A stretch of DNA of 64,000 nt from Pseudomonas anatoliensis (GTDB lineage Bacteria > Pseudomonadota > Gammaproteobacteria > Pseudomonadales > Pseudomonadaceae). Below are positions 52,376 to 60,875 of the stretch, in pieces. The notes beneath the pieces were generated by a model. That model was not told the DNA's origin, ran no database searches, and was given only the letters and a program-made list of their open reading frames with translations. The stretch lies in NCBI RefSeq assembly GCF_017976235.1, contig NZ_JACVHC010000011.1, forward strand, positions 1 through 64,000, read 5' to 3'. How positions within the stretch are numbered: position 1 is the first letter of the stretch; every line of letters starts with the position of its first letter. Both the position numbers and the translations under genes were made by a program.

Positions 52376-53302
52376 GTGAGCGCTGACTACCCACGCGACC
52401 TGATCGGTTACGGCAGTAACCCTCCTCACCCACACTGGCCGGGCAATGCCCGCGTTGCCCTGTCTTTCGTGCTCAATTACGAAGAAGGCGGTGAGCGCAA
52501 CATTCTGCACGGTGACAAAGAATCCGAAGCCTTCCTCTCTGAAATGGTTGCCGCCCAGCCGCTGCAAGGCGCGCGCAACATGAGCATGGAATCGCTTTAC
52601 GAGTATGGCAGCCGTACCGGCGTCTGGCGGATCCTCAAGCTGTTCAAGGAATTCGATATTCCGCTGACCATCTTCGCCGTCGCCATGGCCGCCCAGCGTC
52701 ATCCGGACGTGATTCGTGCGATGGTTGAAGCAGGTCACGAGATCTGCAGCCACGGCTATCGCTGGATCGACTACCAGTACATGGACGAGGCGCAGGAACG
52801 CGAGCACATGCTCGAAGCCATCCGCATCCTCACCGAACTCACCGGCGAGCGCCCGTTGGGCTGGTACACCGGCCGCACCGGCCCGAACACTCGTCGTCTG
52901 GTCATGGAAGAAGGTGGTTTCCTCTACGACTGCGACACCTACGACGACGACCTGCCCTACTGGGAACCGAACAACCCGACCGGCAAGCCGCACCTGGTGA
53001 TCCCGTACACCCTCGACACCAATGACATGCGCTTCACGCAAGTGCAGGGTTTCAACAAGGGCGACGATTTCTTCGAATACCTCAAGGACGCGTTCGACGT
53101 GCTCTACGCCGAAGGTGCTGAAGCGCCGAAGATGCTCTCGATCGGTCTGCATTGCCGCCTGATCGGCCGCCCGGGGCGCATCGCTTCGCTCAAGCGCTTT
53201 ATCGAATACGCCAAAAGTCATGAACAGGTGTGGTTCAGCCGTCGCGTCGACATCGCACGTCACTGGCACGAAACCCACCCGTACCAAGGGGCAGCCAAAT
53301 GA
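52376..53302 (+). CDS. puuE: Allantoinase PuuE (polysaccharide-deacetylase fold)
   Basis: 308 residues. Unlike classical zinc amidohydrolase allantoinases it has the NodB-type fold: SFVLNYEEGGE near the start, then GHEICSHGYRWIDYQ, and RTGPNTRRLV. This is the PuuE family, which opens allantoin to allantoate. GTG start with AAGGAAG upstream. Its stop overlaps the ATG of uraD. Confidence 0.93.
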   Translation: MSADYPRDLIGYGSNPPHPHWPGNARVALSFVLNYEEGGERNILHGDKESEAFLSEMVAAQPLQGARNMSMESLYEYGSRTGVWRILKLFKEFDIPLTIFAVAMAAQRHPDVIRAMVEAGHEICSHGYRWIDYQYMDEAQEREHMLEAIRILTELTGERPLGWYTGRTGPNTRRLVMEEGGFLYDCDTYDDDLPYWEPNNPTGKPHLVIPYTLDTNDMRFTQVQGFNKGDDFFEYLKDAFDVLYAEGAEAPKMLSIGLHCRLIGRPGRIASLKRFIEYAKSHEQVWFSRRVDIARHWHETHPYQGAAK

Positions 53303-53814
53303 GCCGCTTTCAAACCCTGCAACCGTCGACCCTGAGCCGCGACGCTTTCGTCAACGCCTTCGCCGACATCTACGAACATTCGCCATGGGTGGCCGAGAAG
53401 GCCTACGACCTGGGCGCAGACGCCTCGATCGACGAGATCGAAACCCTGCACCAGCGCATGAGCGACATCCTGTTGAGCGCCGATCACACCAGTCAACTGG
53501 CACTGATCAACGCTCACCCGGACCTGGCCGGCAAAGCCGCCGTCCAGGGCGAACTGACCGAAGCCAGCACCAATGAACAGGCTGGCGCCGGTATTCACCA
53601 ATGCACGGCCGAAGAGTTCCAGCGCTTCACCGAGCTGAACGACGCCTACAAAGCCAAGTTCAAGTTTCCCTTCATCATGGCGGTAAAAGGCAGCAACCGG
53701 CATCAGATCCTCGCGGCGTTCGAAACGCGCATTCACAATTCAGCGGAAACCGAATTCAAATGCGCGCTGGCGGAGATCAACAAGATCGCCCTGTTCCGTT
53801 TACTGACCCTCTAG
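53299..53814 (+). CDS. uraD: OHCU decarboxylase
   Basis: 171 residues, all helical. INAHPDLAGKAA contains the catalytic histidine, and TELNDAYKAKFKFPFIMAVKG is the conserved C-terminal helix region. It decarboxylates 2-oxo-4-hydroxy-4-carboxy-5-ureidoimidazoline to S-allantoin, so it acts between UraH and PuuE. ATGA overlap with puuE shows translational coupling. Confidence 0.95.
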   Translation: MSRFQTLQPSTLSRDAFVNAFADIYEHSPWVAEKAYDLGADASIDEIETLHQRMSDILLSADHTSQLALINAHPDLAGKAAVQGELTEASTNEQAGAGIHQCTAEEFQRFTELNDAYKAKFKFPFIMAVKGSNRHQILAAFETRIHNSAETEFKCALAEINKIALFRLLTL

Positions 53815-53903
53815 CGAAGCCTGACCCGAGCATGTCAAACGCGGAGAATGCCCAGGGTCTTGCAAGCATCCCCAGCCAACTTATTTAAAGGCAGACAAGA
53901 AGA

Positions 53904-54899
53904 ATGAAAGCTTACGCCGTACCTTTCGAGAAGTTCGTCAACCTGGCCGATGCCCGTCTGGGCACCAAAATCATCTCGGTCACCGATGACTGGTTCGCAG
54001 ACGCCAATCGTCTGTTCCAACCGACCCCGGCCGTATGGAAGGAGGGCGTGTTCGATGACAACGGCAAGTGGATGGACGGCTGGGAATCGCGCCGCAAGCG
54101 CTTCGAAGGCTTCGACAGCGCCGTGATCCGCCTGGGCGTACCGGGTTCGATCAAAGGCGTGGACATCGACACTTCATTCTTCACCGGCAACTACCCGCCA
54201 TCGGCCTCTCTGGAAGCGTGCTTCCTGGCGTCGGGCGAGCCTGATGAAAACACTCAGTGGACTGAAGTGCTGTCGGCCGTCGAGCTGCAAGGCAACAGCC
54301 ACCACTACCACGAAATCAGCAACGACAAAGCGTTCAGCCACCTGCGTTTCAACATCTACCCGGACGGTGGTGTTGCCCGTCTGCGCGTGTACGGTGTGCC
54401 GCATCGTGACTGGTCGGCCGTTGGCGACAACGAGCAAATCGACCTGGCAGCAGCCCTTAACGGTGGCCGCGCCCTCGCCTGCTCCGACGAACACTTCGGC
54501 CGCATGAGCAACATCCTCAACCCGGGCCGTGGCATCAACATGGGCGACGGCTGGGAAACTGCACGTCGTCGCACGCCGGGCAATGACTGGGTGATCGTCG
54601 CACTGGGCCACCCGGGCGAGATCGAAAAAATCATCGTCGACACCCTGCACTTCAAGGGCAACTACCCGGACACTTGCTCGATCCAGGGCGCGTTCGTCAA
54701 GGGCGGTACTGACAGCCAGATCGAAACCCAGTCGCTGTTCTGGCGCGATCTGCTGCCAAGCCAGAAACTGGAAATGCACGCCGAACACACCTTCGTCGAG
54801 CAGATCAAGGCTCTGGGCCCGATCACCCACATCCGCCTGAACGTGTTCCCGGATGGTGGTGTGAGTCGCCTGCGCGTACTGGGCAAGGTCGCGAAGTAA
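53904..54899 (+). CDS. alc: Allantoicase
   Basis: 331 residues made of two homologous beta-jelly-roll halves. Each carries a GWESRRKR or GWETARRR segment, a G-x-P-G-x-I motif and NYPP/NYPD followed by an FPDGG or YPDGG element. This duplicated architecture is diagnostic of allantoicase, which splits allantoate into ureidoglycolate and urea. AGA-rich ribosome site before the ATG. Confidence 0.95.
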   Translation: MKAYAVPFEKFVNLADARLGTKIISVTDDWFADANRLFQPTPAVWKEGVFDDNGKWMDGWESRRKRFEGFDSAVIRLGVPGSIKGVDIDTSFFTGNYPPSASLEACFLASGEPDENTQWTEVLSAVELQGNSHHYHEISNDKAFSHLRFNIYPDGGVARLRVYGVPHRDWSAVGDNEQIDLAAALNGGRALACSDEHFGRMSNILNPGRGINMGDGWETARRRTPGNDWVIVALGHPGEIEKIIVDTLHFKGNYPDTCSIQGAFVKGGTDSQIETQSLFWRDLLPSQKLEMHAEHTFVEQIKALGPITHIRLNVFPDGGVSRLRVLGKVAK

Positions 54900-54907
54900 T
54901 GCTGAGC

Positions 54908-54989
54908 CTGTAGGAGCTGCCGCAGGCTGCGATCTTTTGATCTTAAAAACAAAATCAAAAGATCGCAGGTTTCGCCAGCTCCTACAGGG
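54908..54989. repeat. REPIN, family A
   Basis: CTGTAGGAGCTGCCGCAGGC and partly changed complement, inserted between alc and allA inside the presumed operon. It may act as an mRNA-stabilising hairpin or attenuate downstream expression. Confidence 0.9.
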
Positions 54990-55046
54990 ATCGCGCAAGA
55001 CGCACTGACAAGTTGAACAACACAGAATTCGGATAAGAAGAACAGC

Positions 55047-55550
55047 ATGCGCACACTGACGATTGAACCGCTGAGCAAAGAAGCCTTCGCCCCTTTCGGT
55101 GACGTGATCGAAACCGACGGCAGCGATCACTTCATGATCAACAACGGTTCGACCATGCGCTTCCATAAACTGGCGACGGTCGAAACCGCTCAGCCTGAGG
55201 ACAACGCGATCATCAGCATTTTCCGCGCCGACGCGCAGGACATGCCGCTGACCGTTTGCATGCTGGAACGCCATCCGCTGGGCAGCCAGGCTTTCATTCC
55301 GCTGCTCGGCAACCCCTTTCTGATCGTGGTCGCGCCCGTTGGCGATGAACCTGTATCAGGCTTGGTCCGCGCCTTCGTCACCAACGGCAGGCAGGGCATT
55401 AATTACCATCGCGGCGTTTGGCACCATCCGGTGCTGACGATCGAAAAGCGGGATGACTTCCTGGTGGTTGATCGCAGTGGCACAGGCAATAACTGCGATG
55501 AGCATTTTTTCAAAGAGGATGAGCGTTTGATCCTCGCCCCCCACCAATAA
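55047..55550 (+). CDS. allA: Ureidoglycolate lyase
   Basis: 167 residues of the AllA cupin-like fold: EPLSKEAFAPFGDVIE at the start, NNGSTMRFH, LERHPLGSQAFIPL, and GINYHRGVWHHPVL near the C terminus. It releases glyoxylate and urea from ureidoglycolate, the last step here. Followed 50 bp later by puuD. Confidence 0.93.
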   Translation: MRTLTIEPLSKEAFAPFGDVIETDGSDHFMINNGSTMRFHKLATVETAQPEDNAIISIFRADAQDMPLTVCMLERHPLGSQAFIPLLGNPFLIVVAPVGDEPVSGLVRAFVTNGRQGINYHRGVWHHPVLTIEKRDDFLVVDRSGTGNNCDEHFFKEDERLILAPHQ

Positions 55551-55600
55551 GAGAAGGTCTGATCACTCGACAACAGAGTGACAGGCGAGAGGTAAAGACT

Positions 55601-56911
55601 GTGGAAGCACATCTGTTGGAATGGCTGAACCTGAGCGTGCGCTGGGTTCACATGATTACTGGCGTGGCCTGGATCGGCGCGTCGTTCTATTTCGTCTGGC
55701 TGGAGAACAACCTCAACCGCGTCAACCCGAAAACCGGTCTGGCCGGTGATCTGTGGGCGATCCACGGTGGCGGTATCTATCACCTGGAAAAATACAAACT
55801 GGCTCCCCCGACCATGCCGGATAACCTGCACTGGTTCAAATGGGAAGCCTACTTCACCTGGCTGTCGGGGATCGCGCTGCTTTGCGTAGTCTTCTACTAC
55901 AACCCGACGCTGTACCTGCTGGCACCGGGCAGCAGCCTGACCGGCCCTGAAGGCGTTGCGCTGGGCATTGGCTCTCTGTTCGTCGGCTGGTTCGTCTACT
56001 CCTTCCTTTGCGACTCGGCCCTGGGTAAACGCCCTGCCCTGCTCGGCTTCATCCTGTTCGTGCTGATCATTGGCGCGGCGTATGGCTTCAGCAAGGTGTT
56101 CAGCGGTCGCGGTGCGTACCTGCACGTTGGCGCGATCATCGGCACCATCATGGTCGGTAACGTGTTCCGCATCATCATGCCGGCGCAACGTGCACTGGTC
56201 GCGGCGATTGCCGAGAACCGCACGCCGGATCCGGCGCTGCCCGCCAAAGGCTTGCTGCGTTCGCGTCACAACAACTACTTCACCCTGCCGGTGCTGTTCA
56301 TCATGATCAGCAACCACTTCCCGAGCACGTATGGTAGCCAGTACAACTGGTTGATCCTGGCCGGGATCGCGGTGTTTGCGGTGTTGGTGCGTCACTACTT
56401 CAACACCCGTCACGACAGCCACAAGTTCGCCTGGACTTTGCCTGTTGCAGCCGTTGGCATGATCACTCTGGCGTACGTCACCGGCCCTGCGCCGATGTCC
56501 ACCGCACCGGAAGTGGCGAAGGCGCCAGCGAAAATCGAGTACCAGCCATTGCCGGAAACTGCAGTGGGCGGTGGCTTGAAACCGGCTGAAGCGGCGCAAC
56601 CTGCTGCACCTGCCGAACCTGCAGCACCAGCGCAAGCCTCCAACGCCGGCCCAGGCTTCGACAAAGTGCATAACGTGATTCAAGAGCGTTGCACGGTTTG
56701 TCACTCGGCCAAGCCGACCAGCCCGTTGTTCAGCGCAGCTCCGGCCGGTGTGATGCTCGACACTCCTGAGCAGATTCGCCAGAACGCGGCGCGTATCCAG
56801 GCGCAAGCCATCACCACGCAGATCATGCCACTGGGCAACATCACACAGATGACCCAGCAGGAACGTGACCTGATCGGTGCATGGATCGCCCAGGGAGCCC
56901 AGACCAACTAA
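55601..56911 (+). CDS. puuD: Urate hydroxylase PuuD, membrane protein with C-terminal cytochrome c domain
   Basis: 436 residues. About eight or nine membrane helices (~1-300) are followed by an Ala/Pro-rich linker and a periplasmic cytochrome c domain with CTVCH (364-368) and a probable axial Met near 409. This is the cytochrome-linked urate oxidase of pseudomonads, passing electrons from urate to the respiratory chain rather than to oxygen as soluble uricase does. GTG start preceded by GAGAGG. Confidence 0.93.
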   Translation: MEAHLLEWLNLSVRWVHMITGVAWIGASFYFVWLENNLNRVNPKTGLAGDLWAIHGGGIYHLEKYKLAPPTMPDNLHWFKWEAYFTWLSGIALLCVVFYYNPTLYLLAPGSSLTGPEGVALGIGSLFVGWFVYSFLCDSALGKRPALLGFILFVLIIGAAYGFSKVFSGRGAYLHVGAIIGTIMVGNVFRIIMPAQRALVAAIAENRTPDPALPAKGLLRSRHNNYFTLPVLFIMISNHFPSTYGSQYNWLILAGIAVFAVLVRHYFNTRHDSHKFAWTLPVAAVGMITLAYVTGPAPMSTAPEVAKAPAKIEYQPLPETAVGGGLKPAEAAQPAAPAEPAAPAQASNAGPGFDKVHNVIQERCTVCHSAKPTSPLFSAAPAGVMLDTPEQIRQNAARIQAQAITTQIMPLGNITQMTQQERDLIGAWIAQGAQTN

Positions 56912-56922
56912 GCCACACAAAA

Positions 56923-56945
56923 ACCTGCTTAACAGCAGGCTTTTG
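56923..56945 (+). terminator. Rho-independent terminator
   Basis: CCTGCT, loop TAAC, AGCAGG, then T4, after puuD; it closes the degradation operon. Confidence 0.75.
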
Positions 56946-56980
56946 AGGTGAAGGGATTTACCTGTGCTTGAGGATTTACC

Positions 56981-57115
56981 TGTGGCGAGGGGATTTATCC
57001 CCGATCGGCGGCGCAGCCGTCGCAGAACCTGTCATTGCCATCTGCCTGATGTATTGCGATTGCAGGTTTTGGGGCTACTTCGTAGCCCATCGGGGATAAA
57101 TCCCCCTCGCCACAA
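56981..57115. repeat. REPIN-like element, family C
   Basis: TGTGGCGAGGGGATTTATCC and its complement GGATAAATCCCCCTCGCCACA flank ~95 bp that contains a nested hairpin (GGGCTACTTCGTAGCCC). Confidence 0.85.
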
Positions 57116-57210
57116 AATTCCTCTGACCACACATACGAATGATGCAAAGAAACAGCTGTGAGCCACCCGGCAGCTGTTAATCACAAGAATAAAAAGATCC
57201 GAGGTGTTGC

Positions 57211-58569
57211 ATGTCCGAGCTGTCCAAAGCGCGCATCCCCGACGCACCCGCCATTCAGCGTTTGCCCCTTTTGCAACTGATCCTGGTCGGTTTGCAACAT
57301 GTTCTGCTGATGTACGGTGGTGCCATCGCGGTGCCGCTGATCATTGGACAGGCCGCTGGCCTGAGTCGTGAAGAAATCGCCTTCCTGATCAACGCCGACC
57401 TGCTGGTCGCCGGTATTGCCACCATCGTGCAGTCGCTCGGTATCGGCCCGATGGGCATTCGCATGCCGGTGATGATGGGCGCCAGTTTTGCCGCTGTCGG
57501 CAGCATGGTCGCCATGGCCGGCATGCCCGGTATCGGTCTGCAAGGCATCTTCGGTGCAACAATCGCCGCCGGATTCTTCGGCATGATCATCGCGCCGTTC
57601 ATGTCCAAGGTCGTACGTTTCTTCCCGCCGCTGGTGACGGGCACCGTCATCACCTCGATCGGTTTGTCGCTGTTCCCCGTGGCCGTGAACTGGGCCGGTG
57701 GCGGTGCCGATGCGGCTCAATTCGGCTCACCTATTTATCTGGCCATTGCCGCACTGGTGCTGGCCACCATCCTGCTGGTCCACCGCTTCATGCGCGGTTT
57801 CTGGGTGAACATTTCCGTGCTGATCGGCATGTGCTTCGGTTACGTCCTTTGCGGCGCGATCGGCATGGTCGACCTCAGCGGCATGGCCGCTGCGCCGTGG
57901 GTTCAGTTCGTCACTCCGCTGCATTTCGGCATGCCGAAGTTCGAACTCGCCCCGATCCTTTCAATGTGTCTGGTGGTGGTAATCATCTTCGTCGAGTCCA
58001 CCGGGATGTTCCTCGCGCTGGGCAAAATCACCGGCCAGGAAGTCTGCCCGCGCATGTTGCGTCGCGGTTTGCTGTGCGATGCGGGCGCCTCGTTCTTCGC
58101 CGGTTTCTTCAACACCTTCACCCACTCCTCCTTCGCGCAGAACATCGGCCTGGTGCAGATGACCGGCGTGCGCTGCCGTTCGGTCACCATCGTTGCCGGC
58201 GGTTTGCTGATCGTCTTGAGCCTGCTGCCCAAAGCCGCGTTCCTGGTGGCGTCGATTCCTCCAGCGGTACTCGGCGGTGCAGCGATTGCGATGTTCGGCA
58301 TGGTCGCTGCGACCGGGATCAAGATTCTGCAAGAAGCCGACATCGGTGACCGTCGCAACCAGTTGCTGGTGGCGGTGAGCATCGGCATGGGACTGATCCC
58401 GGTGGTGCGTCCGGAGTTTTTCGCACACCTGCCGATGTGGATGAGCCCTATCACCCACAGCGGCATCGCCATGGCAACGCTCAGCGCGCTGACGCTGAAC
58501 CTGCTGTTCAACATTCTAGGCGGCGCCGAGCGCGCGGCGATCAACGACTGCAACGCGCACTCGCATTAA
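57211..58569 (+). CDS. NCS2-family urate/xanthine permease
   Basis: 452 residues with 12-14 hydrophobic helices. Conserved QHVLLMYGGAIAVPLIIGQAAGL near the start and ESTGMFLALGKITGQ in the middle match the nucleobase:cation symporter-2 group that includes urate and xanthine carriers (UacT, XanP types). Being next to puuD suggests urate import. Inner membrane. Confidence 0.9.
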   Translation: MSELSKARIPDAPAIQRLPLLQLILVGLQHVLLMYGGAIAVPLIIGQAAGLSREEIAFLINADLLVAGIATIVQSLGIGPMGIRMPVMMGASFAAVGSMVAMAGMPGIGLQGIFGATIAAGFFGMIIAPFMSKVVRFFPPLVTGTVITSIGLSLFPVAVNWAGGGADAAQFGSPIYLAIAALVLATILLVHRFMRGFWVNISVLIGMCFGYVLCGAIGMVDLSGMAAAPWVQFVTPLHFGMPKFELAPILSMCLVVVIIFVESTGMFLALGKITGQEVCPRMLRRGLLCDAGASFFAGFFNTFTHSSFAQNIGLVQMTGVRCRSVTIVAGGLLIVLSLLPKAAFLVASIPPAVLGGAAIAMFGMVAATGIKILQEADIGDRRNQLLVAVSIGMGLIPVVRPEFFAHLPMWMSPITHSGIAMATLSALTLNLLFNILGGAERAAINDCNAHSH

Positions 58570-58586
58570 CAGCAACACCGAAGAAC

Positions 58587-58684
58587 CCCTGTAGCAGTGA
58601 GCCTGCTCGCGATCGCGGTATGACATTCAACACACCAGTTGACTGAAACAACGCCATCGCGAGCAGGCTCACTCCTACAGGGGT
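58587..58684. repeat. REPIN, family D
   Basis: CTGTAGCAGTGAGCCTGCTCGCGAT and ATCGCGAGCAGGCTCACTCCTACAG around ~40 bp. A fourth REP family. Confidence 0.9.
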
Positions 58685-58729
58685 CAGACAGCTCTGCGCC
58701 TTAAAAATAAAAACAAGAGGGAGCAACAG

Positions 58730-59515
58730 ATGATTCGCACGCAATCGAGTTTGCTATTGAGCGGCGGCCTGCTCGCCGCATCCCAGGCCATGGCCGGCGA
58801 TTTATTGCTCTGGCAGACCAACAGCCTCAGCTACCTGTACGGCAAGAATTTCGCGATCAACCCGTCGATCCAGCAGACGGTGACCTTCGAGCACGCCGAC
58901 AAGTGGAAGTACGGCGACAACTTTCTGTTCGTCGACAAGATCTTCTACAACGGCAAAGAAGACGCGAACAAAGGCCCGCACGCGTTCTATGGTGAATTCA
59001 CCCCGCGCTTCTCGTTCGGCAAGATCTTCGACCAGAAAATCGAGTTCGGCCCGATCAAGGATGTACTGCTGGCGATGACCTATGAATACGGCGAAGGTGA
59101 AAGCGAGGCCTACCTGATCGGCCCCGGCTTCGACCTCAAAGTGCCTGGCTTCAATTACGTCACCCTGAACATCTTCCGCCGCCAGACCGAAGGCCCACGC
59201 CCCGGCGATGGCGTCTGGCAGATCACGCCCGGCTGGTCCTACAGCATTCCGGTAGGCAATTCCGACCTGTTGATCGACGGTTATCTGGACTGGGTGGTCG
59301 ACAACGATGAGAACTCGCGCGGCACCTACCACGCCAACCTGCACATCAATCCGCAGATCAAATATGACTTGGGCAAAGCCCTGGGCTGGAGTCAGAAGCA
59401 GCTGTATGTCGGCACCGAATACAGCTACTGGAAGAACAAATACGGCGTCGAAAACAGCCATAACTTCGACACCAATCAGAACACCGCCAGCCTGCTGGTG
59501 AAGGTGCACTTCTGA
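58730..59515 (+). CDS. OmpK/Tsx-like outer-membrane channel protein 1
   Basis: 261 residues with a signal peptide (~1-22, AMA cleavage). Alternating hydrophobic beta strands and a C-terminal phenylalanine (VKVHF) are those of an outer-membrane barrel. Family motifs include GDLLLWQTNSLSYLYGKNF and PGWSYSIPVGNS, as in the nucleoside-specific Tsx/OmpK group. Beside the urate permease, it may admit nucleosides or purines, which fits the locus. Paralogue follows at 59889. Confidence 0.85.
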   Translation: MIRTQSSLLLSGGLLAASQAMAGDLLLWQTNSLSYLYGKNFAINPSIQQTVTFEHADKWKYGDNFLFVDKIFYNGKEDANKGPHAFYGEFTPRFSFGKIFDQKIEFGPIKDVLLAMTYEYGEGESEAYLIGPGFDLKVPGFNYVTLNIFRRQTEGPRPGDGVWQITPGWSYSIPVGNSDLLIDGYLDWVVDNDENSRGTYHANLHINPQIKYDLGKALGWSQKQLYVGTEYSYWKNKYGVENSHNFDTNQNTASLLVKVHF

Positions 59516-59888
59516 GATGGCCCGCAACCGTGCCCCATGCCTGTCGTCGGTGCTCTGTTGCGGGGCACTTGAGAGCTGGCCGAGGAGTCAGTATTCTCCG
59601 CGGCCTCTTGAATTCGGTCTAAAAAAAAGCCCGGATTTAATTCCTGACCGAAAAGCCAACTTATCCCGGCCCCGGCCAGTACCGAGGCATCCCGAAAACA
59701 CGCTCAATCGACTGTTTTTCAGCAGCCGAAGGGCGTTTTTTTGCTTTTCGAAAAGCCTTGGCTCAGCTCTTGCTAACAGCAAACAAGCTGACCGATCGGA
59801 TGACTTTTTGCAGCAACGAAAAAAGGCGCCACACCAGAGCGCCGATCAAAAAAAATAAACGTGGAACACCTACTTTGGGAGCAACCGA
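59516..59888. other. Intergenic region between the two channel genes
   Basis: 373 bp. It contains A-rich runs (AAAAAAAAGCCC at 59622-59633; GAAAAAAGGCGCC near 59818) and a moderately A/T-rich part before the second gene. No gene or REP element recognised. Confidence 0.4.
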
Positions 59889-60674
59889 ATGAAACGTATG
59901 TGCACCAGCCTGATGCTTGCGGGATCCTTGCTGGCCGGGGGGCAGGCCATGGCCGAAGGCCTCCTGCAATGGCAGGACAACAGCCTGACCTACCTTTACG
60001 GCAAGGACTTCCAGGTCAACCCGCGCATCCAGCAGACCGTCACCTTTGAACACGCTGACGGGTGGAAGTACGGGGACAACTTCTTCTTCCTCGACAAGAT
60101 CTTCTACAACGGTGAAAAGGACTTCAACAACGGTCCGAACACCTACTATGGCGAGTTCCAGCCACGCATCTCGCTGGGCAAGGTTCTCGACCAGAAGATC
60201 GAGTTCGGCCCGATCAAAGACGTCCTGCTGGCGATGACTTACGAGTTCGGCGAGGGTGACACCGAGTCGTACCTGATCGGTCCGGGTTTCGACCTGGCCA
60301 TCCCGGGCTTCGACTACTTCCAGCTGAACTTCTACCAGCGTCACACCGAAGGCTCGCGCGCCGGTGACAACGTCTGGCAGATCACACCGGTGTGGTCCTA
60401 CACCGTGCCGGTGGGCAATTCGAACATCCTGATCGACGGCTATATGGACTGGGTGACCGACAACGATTCCAACTCCAAAGGCGACTACCACGCCAACCTG
60501 CACTTCAACCCACAGGTCAAATACGACCTGGGCAAGGCGCTGAGTTATGGCGAGAAGCAGTTGTATGTCGGTATTGAGTACGACTACTGGAAAGACAAGT
60601 ACGGCATCGACGACACCGGTGCGTTCAAGACCAATCAGAGCGTGACCAACTTCCTGGTGAAGTTCCACTTCTGA
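59889..60674 (+). CDS. OmpK/Tsx-like outer-membrane channel protein 2
   Basis: 261 residues, the same length as its neighbour and alignable throughout (GLLQWQDNSLTYLYGKDF; TPVWSYTVPVGNS; final VKFHF). Signal peptide with AMA cleavage. A separate promoter is likely given the 373-bp gap. The pair may differ in substrate, for example nucleosides versus urate; sequence alone does not decide. Confidence 0.85.
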   Translation: MKRMCTSLMLAGSLLAGGQAMAEGLLQWQDNSLTYLYGKDFQVNPRIQQTVTFEHADGWKYGDNFFFLDKIFYNGEKDFNNGPNTYYGEFQPRISLGKVLDQKIEFGPIKDVLLAMTYEFGEGDTESYLIGPGFDLAIPGFDYFQLNFYQRHTEGSRAGDNVWQITPVWSYTVPVGNSNILIDGYMDWVTDNDSNSKGDYHANLHFNPQVKYDLGKALSYGEKQLYVGIEYDYWKDKYGIDDTGAFKTNQSVTNFLVKFHF

Positions 60675-60680
60675 TAAAGA

Positions 60681-60760
60681 TCAAAAGATCGCAGGCTTCG
60701 CCAGCTCCTACAGGGGACCGCATTCCTCTGTAGGAGCTGCCGATGGCTGCGATCTTTTGC
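60681..60760. repeat. REPIN, family A
   Basis: Inverted GATCGCAGGCTTCGCCAGCTCC and GGAGCTGCCGATGGCTGCGATC arms, abutting a family B element. Confidence 0.85.
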
Positions 60761-60768
60761 TTTAAAGC

Positions 60769-60860
60769 ATCGTCAGCAGGCTGGCTCCCACAGGGATTTG
60801 TGTCGTTCATACAATTTGAATCTGACACAAAACCTATGGGAGCTGGCTTGCCAGCGATTG
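60769..60860. repeat. REPIN, family B, degenerate left arm
   Basis: CATCGTCAGCAGGCTGGCTC (changed) and GAGCTGGCTTGCCAGCGAT (canonical) arms. Next to the A element, giving two REP families side by side between convergent genes. Confidence 0.75.
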
Positions 60861-60875
60861 GCCGCACCACCGATC

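Noticed and set aside
55403..56920. Open frame of 505 codons on the minus strand
   Set aside because: Complement of puuD and allA; His/Arg/Gln-rich low-complexity translation with no domain.
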